NCBI GenBank assembly: GCA_014376435.1
Contig: JACMRL010000003.1
Span: 62,001-126,000 of the forward strand
Source: Bdellovibrio sp.
GTDB lineage: Bacteria > Bdellovibrionota > Bdellovibrionia > Bdellovibrionales > Bdellovibrionaceae
Direction: 5' to 3'
DNA: 64,000 bases
Positions 56,294-63,284 of this stretch are shown here, piece after piece. Each line of letters begins with the position of its first letter. The stretch's first letter is position 1. The notes beneath the pieces were generated by a model that saw only the letters and a list, made by a program, of their open reading frames with translations, was not told the origin of the DNA and made no database searches. Made by a program: the position numbers and the translations under genes.

Positions 56294-56884
56294 CTACTTT
56301 GAATTTGGATTATACGGCAAAGATGAATGATGTAAAATGATGCGCAACTTGCCCTCGTGATCTTTTTTAAAGCCCCATGTTTTGTCAACCGTCGTTACTT
56401 TGCCGGTTTTATCAGTGAGAATAACCTTACCCATCGTTAACGCCATATCTCCGTTAATGTAAACAGCTGCGTTTTTATATTCGTACTTTCTCCAGCCTTT
56501 TAATGCAAAACCCGAGTCGTCAGGATACTGCTTATCGCCGCCAACAAAGTATGATAATGCACCCTGCTTGGTTGTTCTAAAAGTTTGTTCCCCGTGAGTC
56601 AGCGTGGGTTTGAATAAAACACTACCCATATTAAATCCATATGCAGAATCTAATACCGCATTTGCCGTGGCGGTGGCTTTTTTAATTCCTTTTGAGTCGT
56701 AGTCTTCACTAATTTGTATCAAAGCCTTACCCCAGGCTTCTTCGGCCGCTTGAACTTCAGCTTCATTAATGTTTGCGTTGACGACGGTTTTTCCAAAAGA
56801 TTCGGATCTTTGTGCAAAGGCAGCGGTTGAAGCAAATGTTATAGCCATCAAACACGCTAAAGTCATTTTTTTAGTATTCGTCAT
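56294..56884 (-). CDS. Secreted NTF2/SnoaL-like protein
   Basis: The ATG at 56884 follows GGAG; the frame from 56896 includes this site. A signal peptide (KMTLACLMAITFASTAAFAQ) is followed by a helical part (NEAEVQAAEEAWGKALIQIS) and a beta-rich part with GDMALTMGKV and KTWGFKKDHEGKLRIILHHSSLPY, as in SnoaL/DUF4440-like folds. Close relatives are sometimes labelled phosphoribosyl-AMP cyclohydrolase, without good support. Periplasmic, function unknown. Confidence 0.7.
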   Translation of the reverse strand: MTNTKKMTLACLMAITFASTAAFAQRSESFGKTVVNANINEAEVQAAEEAWGKALIQISEDYDSKGIKKATATANAVLDSAYGFNMGSVLFKPTLTHGEQTFRTTKQGALSYFVGGDKQYPDDSGFALKGWRKYEYKNAAVYINGDMALTMGKVILTDKTGKVTTVDKTWGFKKDHEGKLRIILHHSSLPYNPNSK

Positions 56885-57148
56885 TTTGTTCTCCATTCAG
56901 TTAAAGTAGTTAGTGCTAATCGTTAAATTCTTCTGTTTAACACTGTACGAAATACTTTGAAAGTTTAAAAATAGATAAAAGAGATTGCTAGCATATATAT
57001 TAACGATAACTGCTTCGCAAAAATTGAAACCACAAAGGGGCTAGTTCAACCAGAAAGAGATTGGCCCTTTCGTCTTTTGGCGTTATGTATTCGTGACAAA
57101 ATAAGTTAGGATAATGACAGCCGAAGTAATCATAGCGAGGAAGTTAAA

Positions 57149-59047
57149 TTGTCTCAATCAAAAGTAAAAACGCCCGGTTATAAATATGTCCTAGCACTGG
57201 CCGCATTAGGAGTGGTGTATGGAGATATCGGGACAAGCCCACTTTACGCACTTAAAGAAGCTTTTCATCACGGAAATCATATGTTGGCGAATCCGCAAAA
57301 TGTGATGGGGCTTATATCACTTATATTTTGGTCATTGATGTTAGTGATTTCGGTGAAGTACTTAGGATTTATCTTAAGGGCAGATGATAAAGGCGAGGGC
57401 GGAATTCTGGCGCTCACCTCCTTAATTACTCCATCAAACTCTGAAGATGAAACCGATCAGTATCCCAAAAAAAGAAAATTTTTGATTTTGCTTGGATTAT
57501 TCGGAACGGCTTTGCTTTACGGCGATGGAATGATAACCCCCGCGATTTCTATATTAAGTGCGGTCGAAGGTTTAAGTTTGATTACCCCGATGTTCAGTCC
57601 GTACGTGACTTGGATTACAGTTGGAATTCTTATTGGACTTTTTTCGATTCAGAAACACGGTACCAATTCAATTGGAAAAATTTTTGGGCCCGTTACATTA
57701 ACTTGGTTCATCGTTATCGCCATCTTAGGGGTGAACAGTATTTTTAAAACTCCAGAAATATTGAAAGCGATCAATCCCGTTTTTGCGATTTCCTTTTTTC
57801 AAAATAATATGTGGTACGGATTCGTTGCTTTGGGATCAGTATTTCTAGTCGTCACTGGCGGAGAGGCTTTATATTCAGATCTAGGACATTTCGGTAGAAA
57901 GCCCATTACGCAAGCTTGGTTTTTTGTCGCGTTACCGGCTTTGACTTTAAACTATTTTGGTCAGGGCGCACTTTTACTAAGAACTCCTGCAGCAATCGAT
58001 AATCCATTTTTTTTATTAGCCCCTAGTTGGGCACTGTATCCGTTAGTGATACTTGCGGCGCTAGCTACGACTATCGCGTCTCAAGCTTTAATCACCGGCG
58101 TTTTCTCAATCACGATGCAAGCCGTTCAGCATAAATATTCGCCTCGATTGCACATCGCACATACGTCTGAAAAAGAGTCGGGACAGATCTACGTAAAAAA
58201 CATGAGTCGCTTTTTAATGGTCGGCGCAATCGGTTTGGTTTTCGCATTTAAATCATCAAGTAATCTAGCGGCGGCTTACGGTTTGGCGGTTACAACTACA
58301 ATGGTCATTACGACGATTCTATTTTATGTTGTCGCCCGAGAGAAATGGGGCTGGAGTCGTTTAGTTGCGGGATCGTTGTGCGGATTTTTCTTAATTATAG
58401 ATTTAGGATTTTGGGGTGCAAATATCTTAAAAATAGTTGAAGGCGGCTGGTTTCCTCTCCTCGTCGGAATTGTTGGCTTTACTCTGATGACAACGTGGCA
58501 CGCGGGACGAAAGCTGATGGCTTTAAAATTAGCGGGAAAAGTAATTTCGCTAGATAGATTTTTAAAAGAGGTTGATGCAGAAAATCCAACTCGCATCGAC
58601 GGAACTGCAGTCTACTTCAACCGAAGTTTGACTCTTGCACCTTACGCCCTGGTGCATACGTATGAGCACTTCAAAACGGTTCATCGTAATTTAATTTTCT
58701 TATCTGTTGTGGTTAGTAAATTACCTATAGTACAAGATTCTGAGCGTTCAAAAGTTGAGAATCTTGGGGGGCGTAAATTTTACCTAACGTTAAACTACGG
58801 CTACTTAGAGCTTCCCGACATTCCACGCGATATAAAAGACCTAAAATTCGGAGATATCGAAGTCGATTATAATAAAATTAGCTACGTGATCGGACGACAA
58901 AGTGTCTACGCGACAGATCTTCCGGGAATGGCTATTTGGCGCGAAAAAATATTTAGCTTAATTGCAAAAAATGAAATTTCAGCTACGGATTATTTTCAGC
59001 TTCCAAAAGACAGGGTTGTTGAAATTGGCATTCAGATCGAGATTTAA
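57149..59047 (+). CDS. kup: Kup-type potassium uptake protein
   Basis: 632 residues, TTG start with AGGAAG upstream. VVYGDIGTSPLYALKEAF (helix 1), GEGGILALTSLI and YGDGMITPAISILSAVEGL are Kup motifs. Twelve helices precede a C-terminal cytoplasmic domain (YFNRSLTLAPYALVHTYEH and GYLELPDIP). An inner-membrane proton-coupled potassium importer. Monocistronic. The upstream leader 56885-57148 contains a weak hairpin but I could not identify a riboswitch. Confidence 0.95.
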   Translation: MSQSKVKTPGYKYVLALAALGVVYGDIGTSPLYALKEAFHHGNHMLANPQNVMGLISLIFWSLMLVISVKYLGFILRADDKGEGGILALTSLITPSNSEDETDQYPKKRKFLILLGLFGTALLYGDGMITPAISILSAVEGLSLITPMFSPYVTWITVGILIGLFSIQKHGTNSIGKIFGPVTLTWFIVIAILGVNSIFKTPEILKAINPVFAISFFQNNMWYGFVALGSVFLVVTGGEALYSDLGHFGRKPITQAWFFVALPALTLNYFGQGALLLRTPAAIDNPFFLLAPSWALYPLVILAALATTIASQALITGVFSITMQAVQHKYSPRLHIAHTSEKESGQIYVKNMSRFLMVGAIGLVFAFKSSSNLAAAYGLAVTTTMVITTILFYVVAREKWGWSRLVAGSLCGFFLIIDLGFWGANILKIVEGGWFPLLVGIVGFTLMTTWHAGRKLMALKLAGKVISLDRFLKEVDAENPTRIDGTAVYFNRSLTLAPYALVHTYEHFKTVHRNLIFLSVVVSKLPIVQDSERSKVENLGGRKFYLTLNYGYLELPDIPRDIKDLKFGDIEVDYNKISYVIGRQSVYATDLPGMAIWREKIFSLIAKNEISATDYFQLPKDRVVEIGIQIEI

Positions 59048-59066
59048 ATCTGAAAATGCCCATCCA

Positions 59067-59648
59067 TCATGGTTTAATTAAAGCCGGCGTACGCTTTAAT
59101 TCCATTTCGATGGCAGAAGTAACTTCTAAACTATCTGGTGATGTACCTGATCTATATCGCTTAATTAATTTTCCTTCTTTTGAAATTAAGAATTTTTCGA
59201 AATTCCAATTTACGGGTCCTGAAGTATCTTTAGGACTATTTTCAATCAGCCATTGAAAAACAGGTTGCATTTTTTGACCACTGACCGGCAATTTTGTAAA
59301 AAGTTGAAAATCGACTTTGTAATTTAGCTCACAAAATTTCTTAATTTCTTTATTTGTCCCTGGCTCTTGCCCACCAAAATCATTACTAGGAAAACCTAAC
59401 ACCACAAAATCTTTTGAAGCATACTTTGTACTAATCGCTTGTAGATTTTTATATTGAGGAGTGTAGCCGCAGCCCGATGCGGTATTAGTCACTAAGACAA
59501 CTTTACCTTTGTAATTTATAAAACTGATATTTTGACCATCAATCGTCGTAGCCGTAAGATCAAAAAAACTTTTACTATTTGCAGCTACACAAAACTGATT
59601 TTGCATAAATAAAATAATCAAAATAGGGAATAAGATTTTAAAAAACAT
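59067..59648 (-). CDS. Glutathione peroxidase (secreted)
   Basis: The ATG at 59648 follows GAGGAG and opens a signal peptide (MFFKILFPILIILFMQNQF, then CVAA). The fold shows KGKVVLVTNTASGCGYTPQY (peroxidatic Cys), FPSNDFGGQEPGTN (Gln) and VNWNFEKFLI (Trp and Asn), so all catalytic residues are present. Periplasmic or lipid-anchored because a Cys (QFCVAA) follows the helix. The second, broken GPx gene is at 36604. Confidence 0.92.
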   Translation of the reverse strand: MFFKILFPILIILFMQNQFCVAANSKSFFDLTATTIDGQNISFINYKGKVVLVTNTASGCGYTPQYKNLQAISTKYASKDFVVLGFPSNDFGGQEPGTNKEIKKFCELNYKVDFQLFTKLPVSGQKMQPVFQWLIENSPKDTSGPVNWNFEKFLISKEGKLIKRYRSGTSPDSLEVTSAIEMELKRTPALIKP

Positions 59649-59820
59649 GTGCAATCTCCTCAATATCTTAAGACTAGAATTGTCTGGCGATTAATGTTGC
59701 TTACTATTTTACAATCAGACCAGAGATTTGCGAACAGGTCAAATTTATGTCAAAATCCGTACTGAAAAAATTCCAATTAAAAAAAGCTAAAAATTCACAG
59801 CACATAAAGGTCGATAATAG

Positions 59821-60180
59821 ATGTGCGATGTCGGGGTGAACAAAAATAATAGTATTGAAAGTAAAAATGGACCTTACAATGGGGTTCTGAGTGTTGAACC
59901 CGTTGTCGAAGTTAAGACACCTTGCAAATTCGAAAAAGGCGTAAAAGGCCGCTTTGAATACAAAAAGCCAATCGACCACTGCTATAGCATTGAAGCTGAA
60001 AAAGTAAGTTTGGCTGCTCGAATTAAAATTATTAATGAAATGCCCAAAGATACTTCAGGATGTCCGGCAATGAGTTTTGCTTGTTCAGGTACGGCGATGA
60101 CCGAAGAAGCAAAACAGGCGCGTATTAAAAAAGAAAATGATGAATTTGCATTGGCTTTTCCAGAAAGTTCACTTAAAAAA
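59821..60180 (+). other. Uncertain reading frame running into an antisense gene fragment
   Basis: The frame from ATG 59821 reads as hydrophilic protein-like sequence (FEKGVKGRFEYKKPIDHCYS, EEAKQARIKKENDEF) with several cysteines for about 118 codons. Past about 60180 it becomes the antisense of the minus-strand gene fragment, so the fusion is artificial. In another frame a start at 59747 (MSKSVLKKFQLKK...) runs to a stop at 59831, with NRCAMSG just before; joining these would need a frameshift. Possibly a broken gene next to a recombination junction. Confidence 0.35.
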
Positions 60181-60422
60181 ATTGGGTGTTCAAGCCTAGG
60201 TCTGCCGCCTTTTGCAATAAACGCCTCACGCACTTCGGCTTCTGCTAAAACACGTTGCTTTAGATATTGGGGATCAGCGAATCTGTTCAATCCCCATGCG
60301 TTTACTGGATTAAGTTTTTCAACAATGTTTGCCCATTCACTTTTTGGAAAACTTGTGATTGAGCGAAATGGTTCACCACGACGGTAATGAACTATAAAAT
60401 TGGGCGGAATGAATTTAGGCAT
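60177..60422 (-). pseudogene. N-terminal fragment of a conserved hypothetical protein
   Basis: From ATG 60422, HYRRGEPFRSITSFPKSEW, then NAWGLNRFADPQYLKQRV and FIAKGGRPRLEHPIF resemble the start of a family of about 200 residues (RGEPFRSL, RFADPNYLxxR, GGRPRxEHPxY). After residue about 82 the similarity ends and the frame reads antisense to the other ORF, so the gene is 3' truncated. It lies 8 bases after the DUF2442 gene (its stop and start are on the same strand), within the accessory patch. Confidence 0.45.
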
Positions 60423-60430
60423 TTATATAT

Positions 60431-60724
60431 TTAAGCGCTCTCCTGCTCGAGAGGATCCACAGCAACATCAGATGAATTTAAATAAATAGATTCAGGGTCC
60501 ATATCGATACAATTTGTTGGATCAAACTTTCCACTTAAATCCCAAGCCAACGTTCCATTCATGACTGTGCATTTATTTAAAAAATTATCGATGTCAGAAA
60601 TTTGTACGAATACTCCTTTATTTAAAAAAGACTTCATATCATATAATTTTATTTTTCCATCGTTAAAATAAATATAAACTGTAAAGTCAGAATTCGGTTT
60701 AACTTGAATAATTTTTTTTAACAT
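60431..60724 (-). CDS. DUF2442-like protein
   Basis: 97 residues: KIIQVKPNSDFTVYIYFNDGKIKLYDMKSFL, then FLNKCTVMNGTLAWDLSGKFDPTNCIDMDPESIY. This is the DUF2442 pattern (a conserved WP/W near the end, here AWDLSG and CIDMDPE). These genes commonly follow a DUF4160 gene, as here, and the pair is often listed as toxin-antitoxin-like. Role unproven. Confidence 0.8.
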   Translation of the reverse strand: MLKKIIQVKPNSDFTVYIYFNDGKIKLYDMKSFLNKGVFVQISDIDNFLNKCTVMNGTLAWDLSGKFDPTNCIDMDPESIYLNSSDVAVDPLEQESA

Positions 60725-60734
60725 TTTTTAATCC

Positions 60735-60995
60735 TTATTTTAAAGGTCCAATTTTTGCGATCTCACCATGCTGCTGGGCTGAATTCCAGTTTTGAATAAG
60801 TTCTTCTTTATGAATTTCACACCAAGCCAAAACTAATTTTAATTGTTTTGCCGGCAGTACACCTTTTATGACAACAGATTCTTGAATAGAAATTAGCGCC
60901 TTTGATGATCCGTACTCCGCATGAAAGTGCTTTGGAAAGTGGTCCGCCCAGTACATATATATTTTTATTCCAAAAAACTCACTCACTAAAGGCAT
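60735..60995 (-). CDS. DUF4160-like protein
   Basis: 86 residues starting PLVSEFFGIKIYMYWADHFPKHFHAEYG, which contains the His-rich DUF4160 core (HxPxHxHxxY). The helix KQLKLVLAWCEIHKEELIQNW is also standard. It is ten bases upstream of the DUF2442 gene and downstream of an XRE gene, one transcript likely. Regarded as a putative toxin or partner; no proof. Confidence 0.8.
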   Translation of the reverse strand: MPLVSEFFGIKIYMYWADHFPKHFHAEYGSSKALISIQESVVIKGVLPAKQLKLVLAWCEIHKEELIQNWNSAQQHGEIAKIGPLK

Positions 60996-61016
60996 GTTAA
61001 GTTACTCCGTAATTTA

Positions 61017-61304
61017 TTAAGCTGCTTTTTTTAATTTAATTTCAGCCACTAAGCCTACTGCTTCGACAAGCTTTAAAACTCGATCGATCGTTATTTTTTG
61101 AAGACTTCCCGATAAAATACCGGTCACTGCTGTTCGCGGTAAACGAGATCGCTTCGCTAGTTCAACGTGTGTAATACCACTTTCTTCAACGGCGGCAATA
61201 ATCCCTGCTATCAGTTGCGCTTTAATTACAGCTTCCATACCGTGCGAAACAGACAGTCCTGATTGTTCGGCTAAGCTCTTACATGATGTTAAATTCTTTT
61301 TCAT
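61017..61304 (-). CDS. XRE-family HTH regulator
   Basis: 95 residues. The C-terminal half has VELAKRSRLPRTAVTGILSG, then LQKITIDRVLKLVEAVGLV, a Cro/CI-type HTH in the HigA/NadR-like spacing. It is the first gene of the run with DUF4160 and DUF2442 and has a palindrome in its leader, so it is probably an autoregulator/antitoxin-like protein. Confidence 0.8.
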   Translation of the reverse strand: MKKNLTSCKSLAEQSGLSVSHGMEAVIKAQLIAGIIAAVEESGITHVELAKRSRLPRTAVTGILSGSLQKITIDRVLKLVEAVGLVAEIKLKKAA

Positions 61305-61310
61305 AGACCA

Positions 61311-61332
61311 AATGTCTCACAAATAAGACATT
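61311..61332 (-). promoter_or_regulatory. Inverted repeat, likely operator of the XRE gene
   Basis: AATGTCT-cacaaata-AGACATT: a perfect seven-base inverted repeat with eight-base spacer, six bases upstream of the XRE start codon. Typical of an autoregulated HTH gene. Confidence 0.6.
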
Positions 61333-61390
61333 AGTGCAACATTGAATCTGAGCTGAAAAGTGTAAAGGGTAGATGCGATAGGTACTATTG

Positions 61391-61422
61391 AAAAAGAAAA
61401 AGCAGCTTTTTTCAAAACTGCT
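61391..61422 (-). terminator. Intrinsic terminator next to the duplicated tmRNA tail
   Basis: On the minus strand AGCAGTTTT-gaaa-AAAGCTGCT forms a nine-pair stem (one G-T) followed by TTTTTC. It lies ten bases after the second copy of the tmRNA 3' end sequence, the same order as at the real gene. Confidence 0.7.
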
Positions 61423-61431
61423 CTTCGAAAA

Positions 61432-61444
61432 ATGGTGGAGGCGG
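61432..61444 (-). repeat. 13-base copy of the tmRNA 3' end
   Basis: ATGGTGGAGGCGG here equals 62551-62563, which is the CCA end and acceptor stem of the tmRNA read backwards. After it the sequence differs from tmRNA. The two copies flank the HigB/HigA-like genes. This looks like an attachment-site remnant. Confidence 0.6.
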
Positions 61445-61572
61445 AACACCAACACCTAACCCATCGAAACTACACGCTTAGCTTAGGCTCGGGTCACAAA
61501 CAGGTCAAGAAACCTGTCTTCACTTCCATTCAATTCGAGTGAACTTCTGTGAAGAAAAATGAAGCCAGCAGA

Positions 61573-61881
61573 TTACTTTGCAAGCTTTCTTGGAATCAAA
61601 GCCACCTTCAGATCACACCCAAGCGCTGTTGCCGCACGAGCCATCGTGTCTAGCGATAACGAGATGTAATCTTCATCGAAGACTCGTGTCGTCGTTGTTG
61701 GACTGCCTAGAAGCTTTCTGATCTTGTTTTTATTTGATTTAGTCTTAGTCAGCTGTTTTTCAAGTTGATAAACGAAAGTTCTCTTTGCTGCTCGGGCTGA
61801 GACATCAGCATCAAGTCCCTCTGATTCAAGAAAGTCATTGAAGTCCGAACCCGTGTGTTGATTCTTTTTTAAAGCTTTCAT
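61573..61881 (-). CDS. HigA-like antitoxin (XRE-type HTH)
   Basis: 102 residues. The C-terminal region RKLLGSPTTTTRVFDEDYISLSLDTMARAATALGCDLKVALIP is the HTH and tail seen in small HigA/XRE antitoxins paired with Gp49-like toxins. Its ATG overlaps the corrected-frame stop of the toxin by four bases (ATGA), a classic toxin-first operon. Confidence 0.75.
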   Translation of the reverse strand: MKALKKNQHTGSDFNDFLESEGLDADVSARAAKRTFVYQLEKQLTKTKSNKNKIRKLLGSPTTTTRVFDEDYISLSLDTMARAATALGCDLKVALIPRKLAK

Positions 61882-62310
61882 TTTTTACTTCCTTTTTTAA
61901 GTGCTCGTTCAAAGTCTTTTTGTGTGCGAACCCATTTCTTCATTCGATCCCATGCCAAATCCAAATCCGACTTGGGCGTCTTCTGAGTTTTCTTCTTGAA
62001 GATGTGAACCAAGATCATCATTGAACCGTAAACAAAAAAATAGCGTTCTGAACTCATTCCTCATCACAGTATGCCTGACTTCGTAAATCGTTTCTTCAAG
62101 CTCACCACGTCCTGATCTTAATCTGTCAACGTAGGGCTTATCGACGCGCCAGTTAAGCTCAACGAACCGAATGTCTTCACCGACAACAGTTTTGATCGGT
62201 CGGCCTAATTCAAGCAACGATTCTTTTACGGGCTCATTGCCAGATTCTGTTGCGTAAAACTTCGCGTGAATACGTTTCTCATAAGGTAGTTCTTTTATCG
62301 GTTTAGTCAC
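61878..62310 (-). pseudogene. HigB/Gp49-like toxin gene with one extra base in an A7/T7 tract
   Basis: From GTG 62310 the frame encodes KFYATESGNEPVKESLLELG, then RGELEETIYEVRHTV and NEFRTLFF. It then leaves the family at a run of seven T (62040-62034) and stops at 61909. In the next frame it goes on as VYGSMMILVHIFKKKTQKTP, then DLDLAWDRM and TGA 61880-61878, exactly the Gp49 C-terminus. The span of 433 bases is one more than a multiple of three. So one T too many breaks the toxin, while the antitoxin stays intact. Confidence 0.8.
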
Positions 62311-62316
62311 TTAAAT

Positions 62317-62345
62317 ACTGTACTCTATAGCGTACTTAATTGCAA
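62317..62345 (-). promoter_or_regulatory. Predicted promoter of the toxin-antitoxin pair
   Basis: On the minus strand TTGCAA (62345-62340), 17 bases, then TACAGT (62322-62317): good -35 and -10 boxes. The -10 is only six bases from the GTG, so the message would be nearly leaderless or start inside the toxin gene. Confidence 0.5.
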
Positions 62346-62511
62346 GTGTATTGTTTTGAGCCACGCTAAGCCTAGGCCGAGCGCTTGGTCTTTCATAGAA
62401 TGCTGGAATCTGCTGTAAACTCAAAACCCAGTATTTAAATCACCGGCGTCAAGTACATACGTAGGTTAAGTTTTTCTATGTTGTTGTTTTGTTTAAACTA
62501 TCTCAAGAAAA

Positions 62512-62536
62512 TAAAAAACCCGCGTTGGATGCGGGT
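62512..62536 (-). terminator. tmRNA terminator
   Basis: On the minus strand ACCCGC-atccaac-GCGGGT followed by TTTTTTAT, 15 bases after the CCA end of tmRNA. Confidence 0.85.
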
Positions 62537-62550
62537 CGGACCCAGAACAG

Positions 62551-62563
62551 ATGGTGGAGGCGG
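62551..62563 (-). repeat. tmRNA copy of the 13-base direct repeat
   Basis: ATGGTGGAGGCGG, identical to 61432-61444. See the note at that copy. Confidence 0.6.
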
Positions 62564-62904
62564 GGGGAATCGAACCCCCGTCCGTAAGAAATCCACAGAA
62601 AGGCCCTACATACTTAGTTCTTGTTTTAATTTACCTACGCAGCCTCCAAGAACAAAATCAGCGTAGGCATATCCACAGAAACTCTTAATCTTTCAGTCTG
62701 CAGACAGCCCTGAAAAACGATTCGGCATTAATTACGAAACTTGAATCAACACCGACGACTCACCCAAGTTCCGAAAGCGGCAATTAAGCTGCTAAAGAGT
62801 AACTATCGTTAGATAGTAAAAGTTTGAATGTTTTTATCGAGGTCCTCATTCTCCCCGGTATGCTCCTCTTGCTTCATGTCCCACGTCGAAGCCAGGTCGC
62901 CCCC
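62552..62904 (-). ncRNA. ssrA: tmRNA (transfer-messenger RNA)
   Basis: The 5' end GGGGGCGACCTGGCTTCGAC (from 62904) and the 3' end GGTTCGATTCCCCCCGCCTCCACCA (to 62552, CCA encoded) pair as the alanine-tRNA-like domain of tmRNA. The tag reading frame ends AAC GAT AGT TAC TCT TTA GCA GCT TAA, that is NDSYSLAA, probably preceded by a resume codon TCT (Ser) after TACTA. It frees stalled ribosomes with SmpB. The last residues SLAA differ from the usual ALAA. About 353 bases, normal length. Confidence 0.95.
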
Positions 62905-63192
62905 ATAAAACGTATTGCCATGTTTTCGATTCAGCAAAAACAGAAGCCCAGCTTATGGTAAAATTGCTTAAAAAGATACACAACTTGAAGCCTTGTTTTA
63001 AGCATAAAAATCTCTGAGTTTTTACTCTAAAACTTTCACTCAATTTCACTTTTTTAAGTTTTTTTAATTTTCTTTGCGCTGGTGTCAGCGTAACTGTAAC
63101 TATTAACGCAATATATAATTTTGGGCGCTCAAGCACCTAACTTTATTGAAAAATCTGATTTTGAGAGGAAGTTATCAACCGAATCCCCAGGT

Positions 63193-63201
63193 TTATCCAC
63201 A
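63193..63201 (+). promoter_or_regulatory. Perfect DnaA-box-like 9-mer
   Basis: TTATCCACA equals the strongest E. coli DnaA box. It stands in the 380-base gap 62905-63284, which holds no gene. A single box is not an origin. The rest of the gap is AT-rich and presumably carries the tmRNA promoter. Confidence 0.3.
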
Positions 63202-63284
63202 AAATAAAAGTGCATCTGGGGCCAAAAAGGCCATTTGGGGCAGACTTCACTTTATAGGGAATTTAATAATTAGTCGGTTATTAA

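Noticed and set aside
56885-57148. c-di-AMP riboswitch upstream of kup
   Set aside because: Kup genes can have such leaders, but the conserved riboswitch core motifs are not visible; only a weak AAAGGG/CCCTTT hairpin is present.
59704-59979. Minus-strand 91-residue open frame rich in Phe
   Set aside because: Composition is that of an antisense frame; no ribosome site or motif.
61432-61560. A second tmRNA or tRNA gene
   Set aside because: The acceptor-stem sequence is copied for 13 bases only; the T-arm and the rest of an RNA fold are absent.
62034-62040. Programmed ribosomal frameshift in the HigB-like toxin
   Set aside because: A plus-one shift on a T7 tract would be needed, with no stimulatory structure or rare codon visible; simple slippage mutation is more likely.
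63172-63201. Replication origin
   Set aside because: Only one perfect DnaA box and one partial match; no cluster, no dnaA, dnaN or gidA genes nearby.
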